Shown here one piece after another: positions 1-4,790 of a stretch of 8,911 bases of DNA (within the stretch, counting starts at the first letter, position 1; every line of letters starts with the position of its first letter). The notes below the pieces were generated by a model, which worked only from the letters and a program-made list of their open reading frames with translations, was not told the DNA's origin and did no database searches. Both the position numbers and the translations under genes were made by a program. The DNA lies in NCBI GenBank assembly GCA_031272575.1, contig JAISTO010000221.1, forward strand, positions 1 to 8,911, read 5' to 3'. The stretch comes from Treponema sp. GTDB lineage: Bacteria; Spirochaetota; Spirochaetia; Treponematales; Breznakiellaceae.

Positions 1-8
1 TCAAAATG

Positions 9-86
9 TATCCACAGATTTTTTATTACTAATCGTGTCTTTAATTTGGTGAAAATCGGTGATTATCTGTGTAAATCTGTGGATAA
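9..86. repeat. AT-rich iteron and inverted-repeat patch with a DnaA-box match
   Basis: A 13-bp perfect inverted repeat has arms at 9-21 (TATCCACAGATTT) and 73-85. The right arm, extended to 78-86, reads on the minus strand as TTATCCACA, the classical DnaA box. The left arm at 8-16 differs from it by one base. Between them, three near-identical octamers (AATCGGTG, TATCTGTG, AATCTGTG) begin at 54, 64 and 74, exactly 10 bp apart, so on one face of the helix. The patch is far more AT-rich than the rest of the window. Similar ATCTGTG-type repeats are scattered between genes in many bacteria, so this may be a dispersed repeat and not a working DnaA site. No replication gene is visible nearby. Confidence 0.55.
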
Positions 87-115
87 ATTCTTAATCTAAG
101 TTATGGGACAAGTTT

Positions 116-295
116 AGGGGGCGGGGAGGGAGTGGAAAATGAACGGTGGAGGCGGTTGTGCGAGGGCCTGCGCAGCACCCCATGCATACCGGTTGTGCGA
201 AAGACTTTCGAACCGCGTCCTCCACCGTCCACCGTCCGCGCCCTGCCATTCGCTCACTCCCCCTCACCCTGCGCCCCTATTCCCCACTCCCCATG
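116..295. repeat. Composite repeat element 1 (G-rich arm, core, C-rich arm)
   Basis: A G-rich left arm (116-135) faces a C-rich right arm (about 245-293, ending in CCACTCCCC). The core carries an imperfect inverted repeat, ACGGTGGAGG at 143-152 with its exact complement at 219-228; the pairing extends to 157 and 211 after a 3-nt bulge. It also holds an 11-bp direct repeat, CGGTTGTGCGA, at 153-163 and 190-200. The architecture resembles the elements at 449-638 and 1424-1562, but the core sequence differs. Reading frames across it have no homology I recognise and are treated as spurious. Confidence 0.45.
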
Positions 296-324
296 AACGC
301 AAAAAAAAATGCCGTTTTTGGTCG

Positions 325-363
325 AGATTCCGCGGTCAAGCCGCGGAATGACGGTAACGCGCT
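325..363. repeat. 39-bp palindromic dispersed repeat, copy 1
   Basis: This copy is identical over 39 bp to 694-732. Its centre is a perfect 9-bp stem, ATTCCGCGG (327-335) and CCGCGGAAT (341-349), around a TCAAG loop, followed by GACGGTAACGCGCT. Closely similar palindromes (translated in one frame as VIPRLDRGI) occur between genes in many unrelated bacteria. I treat it as a REP-like or miniature dispersed repeat. It is not placed as a terminator because no T-run follows it. Confidence 0.75.
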
Positions 364-448
364 CCATCCCCTTCGCGCAAGGCACGCATGACGCGCTGCT
401 TATGGCAGGCGGCGGGGAGACAACGGCCTCATGGGGCAGGGGGCAGAT

Positions 449-638
449 GGGGAGTAGGGAGTAGAGTGCGCGTTGCAAGTGGGGTGCGCGTACTACCGTG
501 AAACTATCCGGTAGTCCGCGCAACTTACGCGCCAAGCGCTCCGCGCCCGCTCCGCGCCCGCTCCGCGCCCGCTCCGCGCCCGCTCCGCGCCCGCACCCCA
601 CTCCCCAAGCGCTCCGCGCCTGCCACTCCCTACTCCCC
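449..638. repeat. Composite repeat element 2 with inverted G/C arms
   Basis: The left arm, GGGGAGTAGGGAGT (449-462), is an exact inverted repeat of ACTCCCTACTCCCC (625-638). Inside it, GCGCGTACTACCG (486-498) pairs with CGGTAGTCCGCGC (509-521) with one mismatch, a hairpin with a 10-nt loop. The 11-bp tandem array at 538-592 then fills most of the right half. The 509-521 arm is the exact reverse complement of 1476-1488 in element 3, and the motifs GTGGGGTGCGCG and CCAAGCG are shared too, so elements 2 and 3 belong to one family. No protein-coding content is supported. Confidence 0.6.
538..592. repeat. 11-bp tandem repeat, five exact copies
   Basis: Five perfect head-to-tail copies of GCTCCGCGCCC span 538-592. 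A diverged relative (GCTCCGCGCCTG) recurs at 611-622. Because 11 is not a multiple of 3, a reading frame through the array cycles through all three frames, giving low-complexity R/S/A/P peptides. This argues against coding. The perfect identity suggests recent expansion by slippage. Confidence 0.85.
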
Positions 639-693
639 AAGAGGCTTCAGGCCGCGTCATTTTTCCCGACCGTCCACTGCTCCCCCAGAGAGT

Positions 694-732
694 AGATTCC
701 GCGGTCAAGCCGCGGAATGACGGTAACGCGCT
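694..732. repeat. 39-bp palindromic dispersed repeat, copy 2
   Basis: An exact duplicate, in the same orientation, of 325-363, including the 9-bp ATTCCGCGG/CCGCGGAAT stem (696-704 and 710-718) and the GACGGTAACGCGCT tail. The two copies lie 369 bp apart and flank composite element 2, so recombination between them could delete or duplicate that element. Confidence 0.75.
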
Positions 733-797
733 TACTCCCCCGCGCTCCCCACTCCCTACTCCCTACTCCCCACTCCCCACTCCCCACTCCCCCCCCC
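731..797. repeat. ACTCCCY heptad array ending in a C9 run
   Basis: Six consecutive 7-bp units (ACTCCCT twice, then ACTCCCC four times) run from 751 to 792 and pass into a C9 run at 789-797. Preceding diverged units reach back to about 733. The minus strand therefore carries at least six G-runs of 3-4 separated by AGT or AGTA, a sequence able to form an intrastrand G-quadruplex. The array stops 2 bp before the -35 hexamer of the promoter at 800-828. Confidence 0.8.
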
Positions 798-799
798 TC

Positions 800-828
800 T
801 TGACTCTTTTCCCGCGCTGCCGCATACT
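800..828 (+). promoter_or_regulatory. Sigma70-type promoter of the 195-residue gene
   Basis: The -35 hexamer TTGACT (800-805, five of six consensus bases) is followed by a 17-bp spacer and a -10 hexamer CATACT (823-828, four of six). The predicted transcription start, about 7 nt past the -10, falls at 834-836, on the ATG at 835. A shifted -10 (TACTAT, 825-830, spacer 19) is a weaker alternative. It is probably also the promoter for glnS and the esterase, since no better one was found before glnS. Confidence 0.55.
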
Positions 829-834
829 ATTCCC

Positions 835-1422
835 ATGCTACATTCATGCGCGAACTATGCTATCCCCGAAGAGTACCGCCGCGTGGCCGCTGAGTTGTTT
901 CCGGCGGACGGCGGGGGGCCCGCGGCCTGTGTCTGCCCTCAGGCGGCGCGGGCCTTTGCGGGGATACTCGGCATAGAAGAGGACTACCGGAAGGCCCTTA
1001 CGGCCTCGCGGGGGGGCGCGCACCCGGAAACGGGTCTCGAAGCGCTGCTCGAGTCCTTTCAAAACAATCTCGACCTCCTCATCCAGAAAACCTGGGTGGA
1101 CAAGGCGGACGAAATCCGCAAGGAGAAACTGCAGGAACGTATCCCGCCCCTCATCGCGGAAATCAAGGAGGGCCAATGGGCGCCCGCGCTCGAAGAGTTC
1201 GGCTCTGTGCTCGCGGAACTGGCCTACCTGTTCTTCGGGGCGCAGAGCCGCAAAGAAGACTTCACCGAGTACACCTTCCGCATCGACACGCAGATGGGCC
1301 TGTTCTGGTGGTACGGCGCGCAGATAGGCTGCGAGCGCGCGCCCGACTGGATCAAGACCGCGGACGCGGAATGCCTTCTGGCGGTCCTCCTGCTCGGCAT
1401 CTGCTATTTGACGGATTTCTAG
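835..1422 (+). CDS. Hypothetical protein, 195 residues, possibly leaderless
   Basis: I do not recognise this protein and assign no function. It is an open frame of 195 codons ending in TAG, with codon use like the downstream glnS. The product looks soluble and mostly alpha-helical: there is no signal peptide, and a charged helical stretch covers residues 85-112. The segment around residues 141-165 (FTEYTFRIDTQMGLFWWYG) is aromatic-rich and looks like a conserved core. The C-terminus (180-195) is hydrophobic and could be a buried helix. Six cysteines (5, 32, 34, 166, 180, 190) do not form an obvious metal motif. The ATG at 835 has no Shine-Dalgarno sequence; a promoter places transcription start on it, so the mRNA may be leaderless. 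A G6 run (913-918) and a G7 run (1010-1016) lie in the coding sequence. It heads a probable transcription unit with glnS. Confidence 0.7.
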   Translation: MLHSCANYAIPEEYRRVAAELFPADGGGPAACVCPQAARAFAGILGIEEDYRKALTASRGGAHPETGLEALLESFQNNLDLLIQKTWVDKADEIRKEKLQERIPPLIAEIKEGQWAPALEEFGSVLAELAYLFFGAQSRKEDFTEYTFRIDTQMGLFWWYGAQIGCERAPDWIKTADAECLLAVLLLGICYLTDF

Positions 1423-1423
1423 G

Positions 1424-1562
1424 TAGGGAATGGGGAATAGGGAGTGGGAAGTGGGGTGCGCGGCGTTTGCAGGCTGCGCGGACTACCGGGACACTTGGCG
1501 ATAGCAGGCGCAGCCTGCGAGCCAAGCGCAAGCCACTCCCTACTCCCCACTCCCTACTCCCC
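1424..1562. repeat. Composite repeat element 3 between the 195-residue gene and glnS
   Basis: A G-rich arm (1424-1456, built of GGGGAATAGGGAGTGG-like units) faces a C-rich arm (1533-1562, CCACTCCCTACTCCCC units), giving an imperfect long inverted repeat. Nested inside is a perfect 11-bp stem, GCAGGCTGCGC at 1469-1479 with its complement at 1508-1518, and a shorter one, CTTGGC (1494-1499) with GCCAAG (1521-1526). The motif GCGCGGACTACCG (1476-1488) is shared with element 2. The right arm ends 2 nt before the Shine-Dalgarno sequence of glnS. In the mRNA this spacer can fold into one long hairpin. I see no promoter in it. Confidence 0.6.
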
Positions 1563-1564
1563 AA

Positions 1565-1570
1565 AAGGAG
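1565..1570 (+). promoter_or_regulatory. Shine-Dalgarno site that fixes the GTG start of glnS
   Basis: AAGGAG at 1565-1570 lies 8 nt before the GTG at 1579. This supports GTG over any internal ATG as the start of glnS; the conserved N-terminal synthetase motif begins only about 20 residues downstream. Confidence 0.8.
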
Positions 1571-1578
1571 TGTAAGTC

Positions 1579-3267
1579 GTGGACGATTTCATAACGGAGT
1601 TCATTCGCGAGGATCTCGCGAGCGGGCGCTTCGATCATGTGCACACGCGGTTTCCGCCGGAGCCGAACGGCTGGCTTCACATCGGGCACTGCAAGGCCTT
1701 TTACGTGGACTTTTCGATGGCGGAAAAGTTCGGGGGCAAGTGTAACCTCCGCTTCGACGACACGAATCCCGAAAAAGAGGACCTCTCCTACGTCGAGGCG
1801 ATCAAGCGGGACGTGCGATGGATGGGCTACGACTGGGAAGACCGCGAGTTTTACGCCTCCGACTACTACGAGTACCTCTACGGCCTCGCGGTGCGCATCA
1901 TCAAAAAGGGGAAGGCGTATGTGGACGATCTCAGCGAGGATGCAATCAGCGAGTACCGCGGCACCGCGGTCGAGGACAAGGCGAACATCACCCTGACCCC
2001 CCCGGGCCGGAACAGCCCCTGGCGGGAGCGCTCCATCGAGGAAAACCTCGACCTCTTCGCGCGTATGCGGGCAGGCGAGTTCCCGGACGGCGCGAAGACC
2101 CTGCGGGCAAAGATGGACATGGCAAGCCCCAACCTGCTCGAGCGCGACCCGGTGATGTACCGCATACGGCGCGAGTATCACTATCGTACCAAAAACGACT
2201 GGTGCATCTACCCCATGTACGACTTTGCGCACCCCCTCTCGGACGCGAAAGAGGGCATTACCCATTCACTCTGCTCGATGGAGTACGAGATTCACCGGCC
2301 CCTCTATGACTGGTTCATCCGCGAGGCGGAGGTCTTCCCCTCGCGGCAGATCGAGTTCGCGCGCCTCAACATGACGCGCACCGTCATGAGCAAGCGCTGG
2401 CTGCTGCGCCTCGTGCAGGAGGGGCGCGTGTCCGGCTGGGACGACCCCCGTATGCCGACCATCGCGGGGCTGCGCCGGCGCGGCTATACCCCGCAGGCGA
2501 TCCGCAGCTTCATCTCGCAGGTGGGCATCGCCAAGACCGATAGCATGGTGGACATCGCGTTTCTCGAGTACTGCCTCCGCGAGGACCTCAACCGCACAAG
2601 CCCGCGCGTCATGGCCGTGCTTAGGCCACTCAGGTTGATCGTCGAAAACTGGCCCGATGATAAGGTGGACTTCCTTGACGCGGTGAACAACCCGGAAGAC
2701 CCCGCCGCGGGTACGCGGAAAATCCCTTTCAGGCGCGAACTCTGGATCGAGCAGGACGACTTTGCCGAGACCCCCCCCCCGAAGTACTTCCGCCTCTTCC
2801 CCGGCAACGCGGTGCGCCTCCGCTACGGCTACATCGTCACCTGCACGGGCTGCGACAAGGACGCCTCCGGCCGGGTGACGGCGGTGCGCTGCACTTACGA
2901 CCCCGCGACGCGGGGGGGGGACGCGCCGGACAACCGCAAGGTGAAGGGCACCATCCACTGGCTCTCCGCGCAGGACGCGATCCCTTTCGAGGCGCGGCTC
3001 TACGACTATCTCTTTAAGGTGGACCGTCCCATGGAAACCGAGCCGGGAAAGACCTTCATCGATCACCTGAACCCCGACTCGCTCGAAACGCTGCCTGCCG
3101 CCTGGGGGGAGCCCTGCCTCGCGCAGGCGGCCCCGGGGAGCCGCTTTCAGTTTGAGCGCCTCGGCTACTTCGTCCGCGACCCGGATTCAGGGGCCGGCGG
3201 CCGGCCGGTCTTCAACAAGACGGTCGGCCTGCGCGACACCTGGGCAAAAATAGTAAAGAAAGGATGA
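1579..3267 (+). CDS. glnS: Glutaminyl-tRNA synthetase
   Basis: Charges tRNA-Gln with glutamine in the cytoplasm, using ATP; class I aminoacyl-tRNA synthetase. The 562 residues match the usual bacterial length (E. coli about 554). The signature HIGH is at residues 34-37 in FPPEPNGWLHIGH, and VMSKR at 269-273 is the KMSKS equivalent. Arg24, just before FPPEPNG, aligns with the Arg that reads the glutamine side chain in E. coli. The stretches GRNSPWRERSIEENLDLF, RAKMDMASPN and CIYPMYDFAHPLSDA are typical of GlnRS and separate it from GluRS. The C-terminal third (from about residue 340) corresponds to the beta-barrel anticodon-binding domains. The start is GTG with a good Shine-Dalgarno sequence. 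Its end holds the ribosome binding site of the next gene. A C10 run (2771-2780, residues 398-401) and a G9 run (2912-2920, residues 445-448) lie in frame and are unusual for an essential gene. Confidence 0.97.
   Translation: MDDFITEFIREDLASGRFDHVHTRFPPEPNGWLHIGHCKAFYVDFSMAEKFGGKCNLRFDDTNPEKEDLSYVEAIKRDVRWMGYDWEDREFYASDYYEYLYGLAVRIIKKGKAYVDDLSEDAISEYRGTAVEDKANITLTPPGRNSPWRERSIEENLDLFARMRAGEFPDGAKTLRAKMDMASPNLLERDPVMYRIRREYHYRTKNDWCIYPMYDFAHPLSDAKEGITHSLCSMEYEIHRPLYDWFIREAEVFPSRQIEFARLNMTRTVMSKRWLLRLVQEGRVSGWDDPRMPTIAGLRRRGYTPQAIRSFISQVGIAKTDSMVDIAFLEYCLREDLNRTSPRVMAVLRPLRLIVENWPDDKVDFLDAVNNPEDPAAGTRKIPFRRELWIEQDDFAETPPPKYFRLFPGNAVRLRYGYIVTCTGCDKDASGRVTAVRCTYDPATRGGDAPDNRKVKGTIHWLSAQDAIPFEARLYDYLFKVDRPMETEPGKTFIDHLNPDSLETLPAAWGEPCLAQAAPGSRFQFERLGYFVRDPDSGAGGRPVFNKTVGLRDTWAKIVKKG
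3259..3264 (+). promoter_or_regulatory. Ribosome binding site of the esterase gene, inside glnS
   Basis: AAAGGA at 3259-3264 forms the last sense codons of glnS (Lys-Gly) and lies 7 nt before the ATG at 3272. Termination at 3265-3267 and restart 4 nt later suggest translational coupling. It also favours ATG 3272 over the out-of-frame ATG at 3264. Confidence 0.75.
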
Positions 3268-3271
3268 CTAT

Positions 3272-4105
3272 ATGCTTTTACGTGGTACCATTAATGCGCG
3301 TTCCCTGGGCATGGAAACCGGGATCAACGTGTTCGTGCCGGAGACGCTCGACCGGGACGGCCCCTACCGGGTGGCCTACCTCCTCCACGGGCTGCGCGAC
3401 AATCAGGACTGCTGGTTCAACAAGACCTCCCTGCCCGAGTTCGCCCGCGGCAGGGACATCATCTTCGTAACCCCGGAGGCGGGGCGCAGCTTCTACACGA
3501 ATATGCGCCTCGGGCTCGACTACTTCACCTGGGTGGCGGACGAACTCCCGGAAACGATTAGCCGCGTCTTCCACATTTCGGCCCGGACCGATGACACCGC
3601 CGTCATCGGCTGCTCTATGGGCGGCTACGGCGCGCTCAAGATCGCGTTCCTGCGGCCCGATCGCTTCGGGTTCTGCGGGGCCATAGCGCCCGCGCTGCTC
3701 TATGTGGACGAACTGCTCGCGGGGCTCCGCAAAAACCCGCCGCAGTGGCTCGCGGCCGAAAGCCCGGAAAACAAACTCCTCTACCGCGATTTCCGCCTCA
3801 TCTTCGGCGAAAACCTCGAACCGCGGGAAACCGACATCATCCTCAAACTGGTAAAGGACCTGTGCAAGATGGTACAGGTGGCGCCCCGGAAAAAAGTCCC
3901 GAGCGTCTACGCCTGCGTGGGGGAAGATGACAGCCTCCTCGAGGAGAACCGCCGTTTCGCCAAAACCATGGGGCTCATGGGTATGCCCTTCCGCTTCGAG
4001 TCCTGGCCCGGCGCGCACGACTGGCGCTTTTTCCAGGCCGGCCTCGAAAGAGTGCTGCAGGAGTGGGGGGAGTATCGGGAAGCGGAGACTGATGAGCAGG
4101 ACTAG
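3272..4105 (+). CDS. Putative esterase, alpha/beta-hydrolase (esterase D / FrmB type)
   Basis: A 277-residue hydrolase expected to cleave carboxyl or thioester bonds; the substrate is unknown. The fold and catalytic triad are visible: the oxyanion-side motif YLLHG at 37-40, the nucleophile Ser115 in the elbow GCSMGGYGA (GxSxG), an acid at Asp219 or Asp220 in CVGEDDSLLEEN, and His249 in PGAHDWRFF. The spacing and the HDW ending match the PF00756 'putative esterase' family, which includes S-formylglutathione hydrolase and feruloyl or acetyl-xylan esterases. There is no signal peptide, so it is probably cytoplasmic, which argues against a secreted polysaccharide esterase. It sits 4 nt after glnS with its ribosome binding site inside glnS, so it is co-translated with it, although no functional link is apparent. 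A terminator follows about 110 bp downstream. Family confidence is high, exact function low. Confidence 0.85.
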   Translation: MLLRGTINARSLGMETGINVFVPETLDRDGPYRVAYLLHGLRDNQDCWFNKTSLPEFARGRDIIFVTPEAGRSFYTNMRLGLDYFTWVADELPETISRVFHISARTDDTAVIGCSMGGYGALKIAFLRPDRFGFCGAIAPALLYVDELLAGLRKNPPQWLAAESPENKLLYRDFRLIFGENLEPRETDIILKLVKDLCKMVQVAPRKKVPSVYACVGEDDSLLEENRRFAKTMGLMGMPFRFESWPGAHDWRFFQAGLERVLQEWGEYREAETDEQD

Positions 4106-4200
4106 GAGTTTGTAGCGCTTTGACTAAAGCGCACTAAAAATTAGAGATTTTTTCCTGCCCACTTACAAGTGGGCAGGCAAAAATTTACTCTAAAAACTCC
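4105..4200. repeat. Nested inverted repeats, three-way-junction-like
   Basis: An outer stem GGAGTTT (4105-4111) with AAACTCC (4194-4200) encloses two hairpins. The first is GCGCTTT (4115-4121) with AAAGCGC (4126-4132) around a GACT loop. The second is TTAGAG (4141-4146) with CTCTAA (4188-4193), continuing inward through a T-run/A-run pairing to a perfect 11-bp stem, CCTGCCCACTT (4154-4164) with its complement at 4167-4177. TGTAGCGCTTT (4111-4121) can pair alternatively with AAAGTGCTACA (4254-4264). No T-run follows either strand of the 11-bp stem, so it is not a standard terminator. It may be a palindromic mobile-element remnant or a structured RNA. The region has no coding content that I can see. 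Confidence 0.6.
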
Positions 4201-4211
4201 AAAAGTAGCCT

Positions 4212-4244
4212 CGAAAAGCGTGAAATCACGCGAATTTTTTATCG
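4212..4244. terminator. Bidirectional Rho-independent terminator between convergent operons
   Basis: The stem GCGTGA (4218-4223) with TCACGC (4226-4231) is followed on the plus strand by a T6 run (4235-4240) and on the minus strand by TTTT (4217-4214). The flanking CGAAAA and TTTTTTATCG can extend the stem. Its position between the esterase (plus) and nrdR (minus) fits termination of both convergent transcripts. The core stem is short, so efficiency is uncertain. Confidence 0.65.
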
Positions 4245-4318
4245 AATTATTCAAAGTGCTACAGGCTGCTAGGTCACATCATTGATACCTTACGGTATTT
4301 GGGGAATGTTGTCAAGTC

Positions 4319-4342
4319 CCAATTACTCCCCCAATTACTCCC
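4319..4342. repeat. 12-bp direct repeat overlapping the nrdR stop codon
   Basis: Two exact head-to-tail copies of CCAATTACTCCC span 4319-4330 and 4331-4342. The ACTCCC part resembles the heptads at 751-792. The TAA stop of nrdR (4337-4335, minus strand) lies inside the second copy, so the repeat supplies the last codon or two and the stop of nrdR. Confidence 0.75.
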
Positions 4343-4790
4343 CCCGCACCCCCTGGATTTCCCGCACGAACTCGTCGAGGTTTTCGTAGCGGCGGTAGAC
4401 GGAGGCGAAGCGTATGTACGCGACTTTATCCAGTTTGGAGAGTTTTTCGAGAACCATGTCGCCGAGGGCGGCGGACTCCAGTTCGCGCTCGTTGGCGGCG
4501 ATGGCGGCCTGGTCTTCGATCTCGTTGACCAGGCTCTCGATGCTCATGGGGGAGACGGGGCGTTTTTCGAGGGCGCGTTCCACGCCGCGCTCCAGTTTGC
4601 CGCGGTCGAAGGGCTCGCGCCGGCCGTCCCGTTTTATCACCATTAACTGCCGGTCGTCAACCCGCTCGTAACTGGTGAAGCGGTAGCCGCAGCCGTTGCA
4701 CTCCCGCCGGCGGCGGGTCGCGTCCCCGTTCGCCAGGGTCCGCGAGTCGATCACCTTGTCGTCGAAGTTGCCGCAGTGCGGGCAGCGCAT
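4335..4790 (-). CDS. nrdR: Transcriptional repressor NrdR of ribonucleotide reductase genes
   Basis: A cytoplasmic nucleotide-sensing repressor: NrdR proteins bind ATP/dATP in an ATP-cone domain and repress ribonucleotide reductase operons at NrdR boxes. The 151 residues are the family's normal length. The N-terminal zinc ribbon is complete (Cys3, Cys6, Cys31, Cys34, in MRCPHCG and CNGCGYRFTSYER), with the arginine-rich segment RRRRE between the pairs. The ATP-cone starts near residue 49 (VIKRDGRREPFDRGKLERG) and continues to about 140, with VAYIRFASVYRRY near its end. Its ATG directly follows the TAG of tatQM with no base between, so it is read from the tatT operon and probably translationally coupled. 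A G6 run 4 nt upstream is the only Shine-Dalgarno-like element. No reductase gene or NrdR box pair was found in the window. Its C-terminus runs into a 12-bp repeat. Confidence 0.96.
   Translation of the reverse strand: MRCPHCGNFDDKVIDSRTLANGDATRRRRECNGCGYRFTSYERVDDRQLMVIKRDGRREPFDRGKLERGVERALEKRPVSPMSIESLVNEIEDQAAIAANERELESAALGDMVLEKLSKLDKVAYIRFASVYRRYENLDEFVREIQGVRGE

Noticed and set aside
254..640. A 128-codon minus-strand open frame over the repeats
   Set aside because: It consists of the 11-bp tandem array and the ATTCCGCGG palindrome (peptide VIPRLDRGI, a well-known spurious translation). There is no ribosome binding site or recognisable domain.
731..797. CRISPR-like or telomere-like array
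   Set aside because: Units are 7 bp with no spacers and no cas genes nearby, and the array is internal to a larger repeat zone; it is simple tandem DNA.
1176..1745. A 189-codon plus-strand frame bridging the 195-residue gene and glnS
   Set aside because: It is R/G/A-rich and runs through element 3 and out of frame into glnS; both flanking genes have better coding evidence.
4154..4177. The perfect 11-bp hairpin as a Rho-independent terminator
   Set aside because: On both strands the T-run precedes the stem and an A-run follows, opposite to terminator order. The hairpin at 4218-4231 fits better.
4287..4315. Possible promoter on the minus strand (TTGACA at 4315-4310) reading into the structured region
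   Set aside because: The -10 at proper spacing (TAAGGT) matches only three of six consensus positions; no product is evident. Kept only as a hint for small-RNA mapping.
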